Shown here: positions 42,466 through 42,477 of the stretch, piece after piece
Position numbering within the stretch: position 1 is the first letter of the stretch
How the letters are laid out: every line of letters starts with the position of its first letter
Assembly (NCBI RefSeq): GCF_946223165.1
Contig: NZ_CAMIBP010000025.1
Span: 1-42,477 of the forward strand
Reading direction: 5' to 3'
DNA from: an uncultured Corynebacterium sp.
Lineage (GTDB): Bacteria > Actinomycetota > Actinomycetes > Mycobacteriales > Mycobacteriaceae
DNA: 42,477 nucleotides
Position numbers and translations under genes: made by a program
The notes under the pieces: generated by a model
Told to the model about the DNA's origin: nothing
What the model saw: only the letters and a program-made list of their open reading frames with translations
Databases searched by the model: none

Positions 42466-42477
42466 ATGGAACTCGGG
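42466..42477 (+). CDS. Possible start of a gene, cut by window edge
   Basis: Only MELG can be read. The call rests on the -10 spaced 7 nt before the ATG, as in five other genes here. No product can be named. Confidence 0.35.

Overview
The window is GC-rich actinobacterial chromosome, most likely from a Corynebacterium. The gene order yraN - DUF2469 - rnhB - lepB - rplS - thi operon - tex - trmD - rimM - rpsP - ffh - glnD - glnK - amtB - ftsY - smc - acyP matches, as far as I remember it, the C. glutamicum backbone. The amtB operator fits the corynebacterial AmtR motif, and S16 carries an actinobacterial Ala/Glu tail. No insertion sequences, CRISPR arrays, tRNAs or rRNAs were seen.

Layout. 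0-3.3 kb (minus): partial YraN, DUF2469, RNase HII and two tandem, overlapping signal peptidase I genes. 3.5-6.5 kb (minus): a secreted Thr/Gly-rich surface protein with a degenerate sorting signal, and a membrane-anchored sortase. 6.7-7.0 kb: rplS. 7.2-13.2 kb (plus): a TPP riboswitch and the operon thiC-thiE-thiO-thiS-thiG-thiF for the pyrimidine and thiazole branches of thiamine synthesis. 13.2-17.4 kb (minus): tex, an unrecognised gene, trmD and rimM. 17.5-18.8 kb (plus): a cupin and a TetR regulator. 18.9-19.4 kb: rpsP. 19.9-22.1 kb: an acyltransferase-SGNH membrane enzyme, convergent with a decayed radical-SAM gene. 23-28.6 kb (minus): ffh, then the nitrogen-control cluster glnD-glnK-amtB behind two opposed AmtR-type sites. 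28.7-35 kb (minus): an Mrp Na+/H+ antiporter operon with fused A/B subunit. 35.2-41 kb (minus): ftsY and smc, separated by two copies of a GTATAGGA palindrome. 41-42.5 kb: a TetR gene, acyP, the C-terminal remnant of an SDR gene and the start of a gene leaving the window.

How the genes work together. Ffh and FtsY deliver proteins to the membrane, the two LepB peptidases trim exported proteins, and the sortase and its neighbour may act on the surface. GlnD modifies GlnK, which gates AmtB. Ribosomal proteins S16 and L19 sit with RimM and TrmD.

Main points for follow-up: (1) five genes share a -10 hexamer (TANNNT) exactly 7 nt before the start codon, and one more has 6 nt, the signature of leaderless transcripts; (2) the paired GTATAGGA palindromes, 85 bp apart, between ftsY and smc; (3) the sortase and its possible partner with an AAETG tail; (4) a ThiF-rhodanese protein without the usual zinc cysteines; (5) two gene remnants, radical-SAM and SDR; (6) accessory genes placed between conserved backbone genes. 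I see no clearly new multi-gene defence or mobile system.
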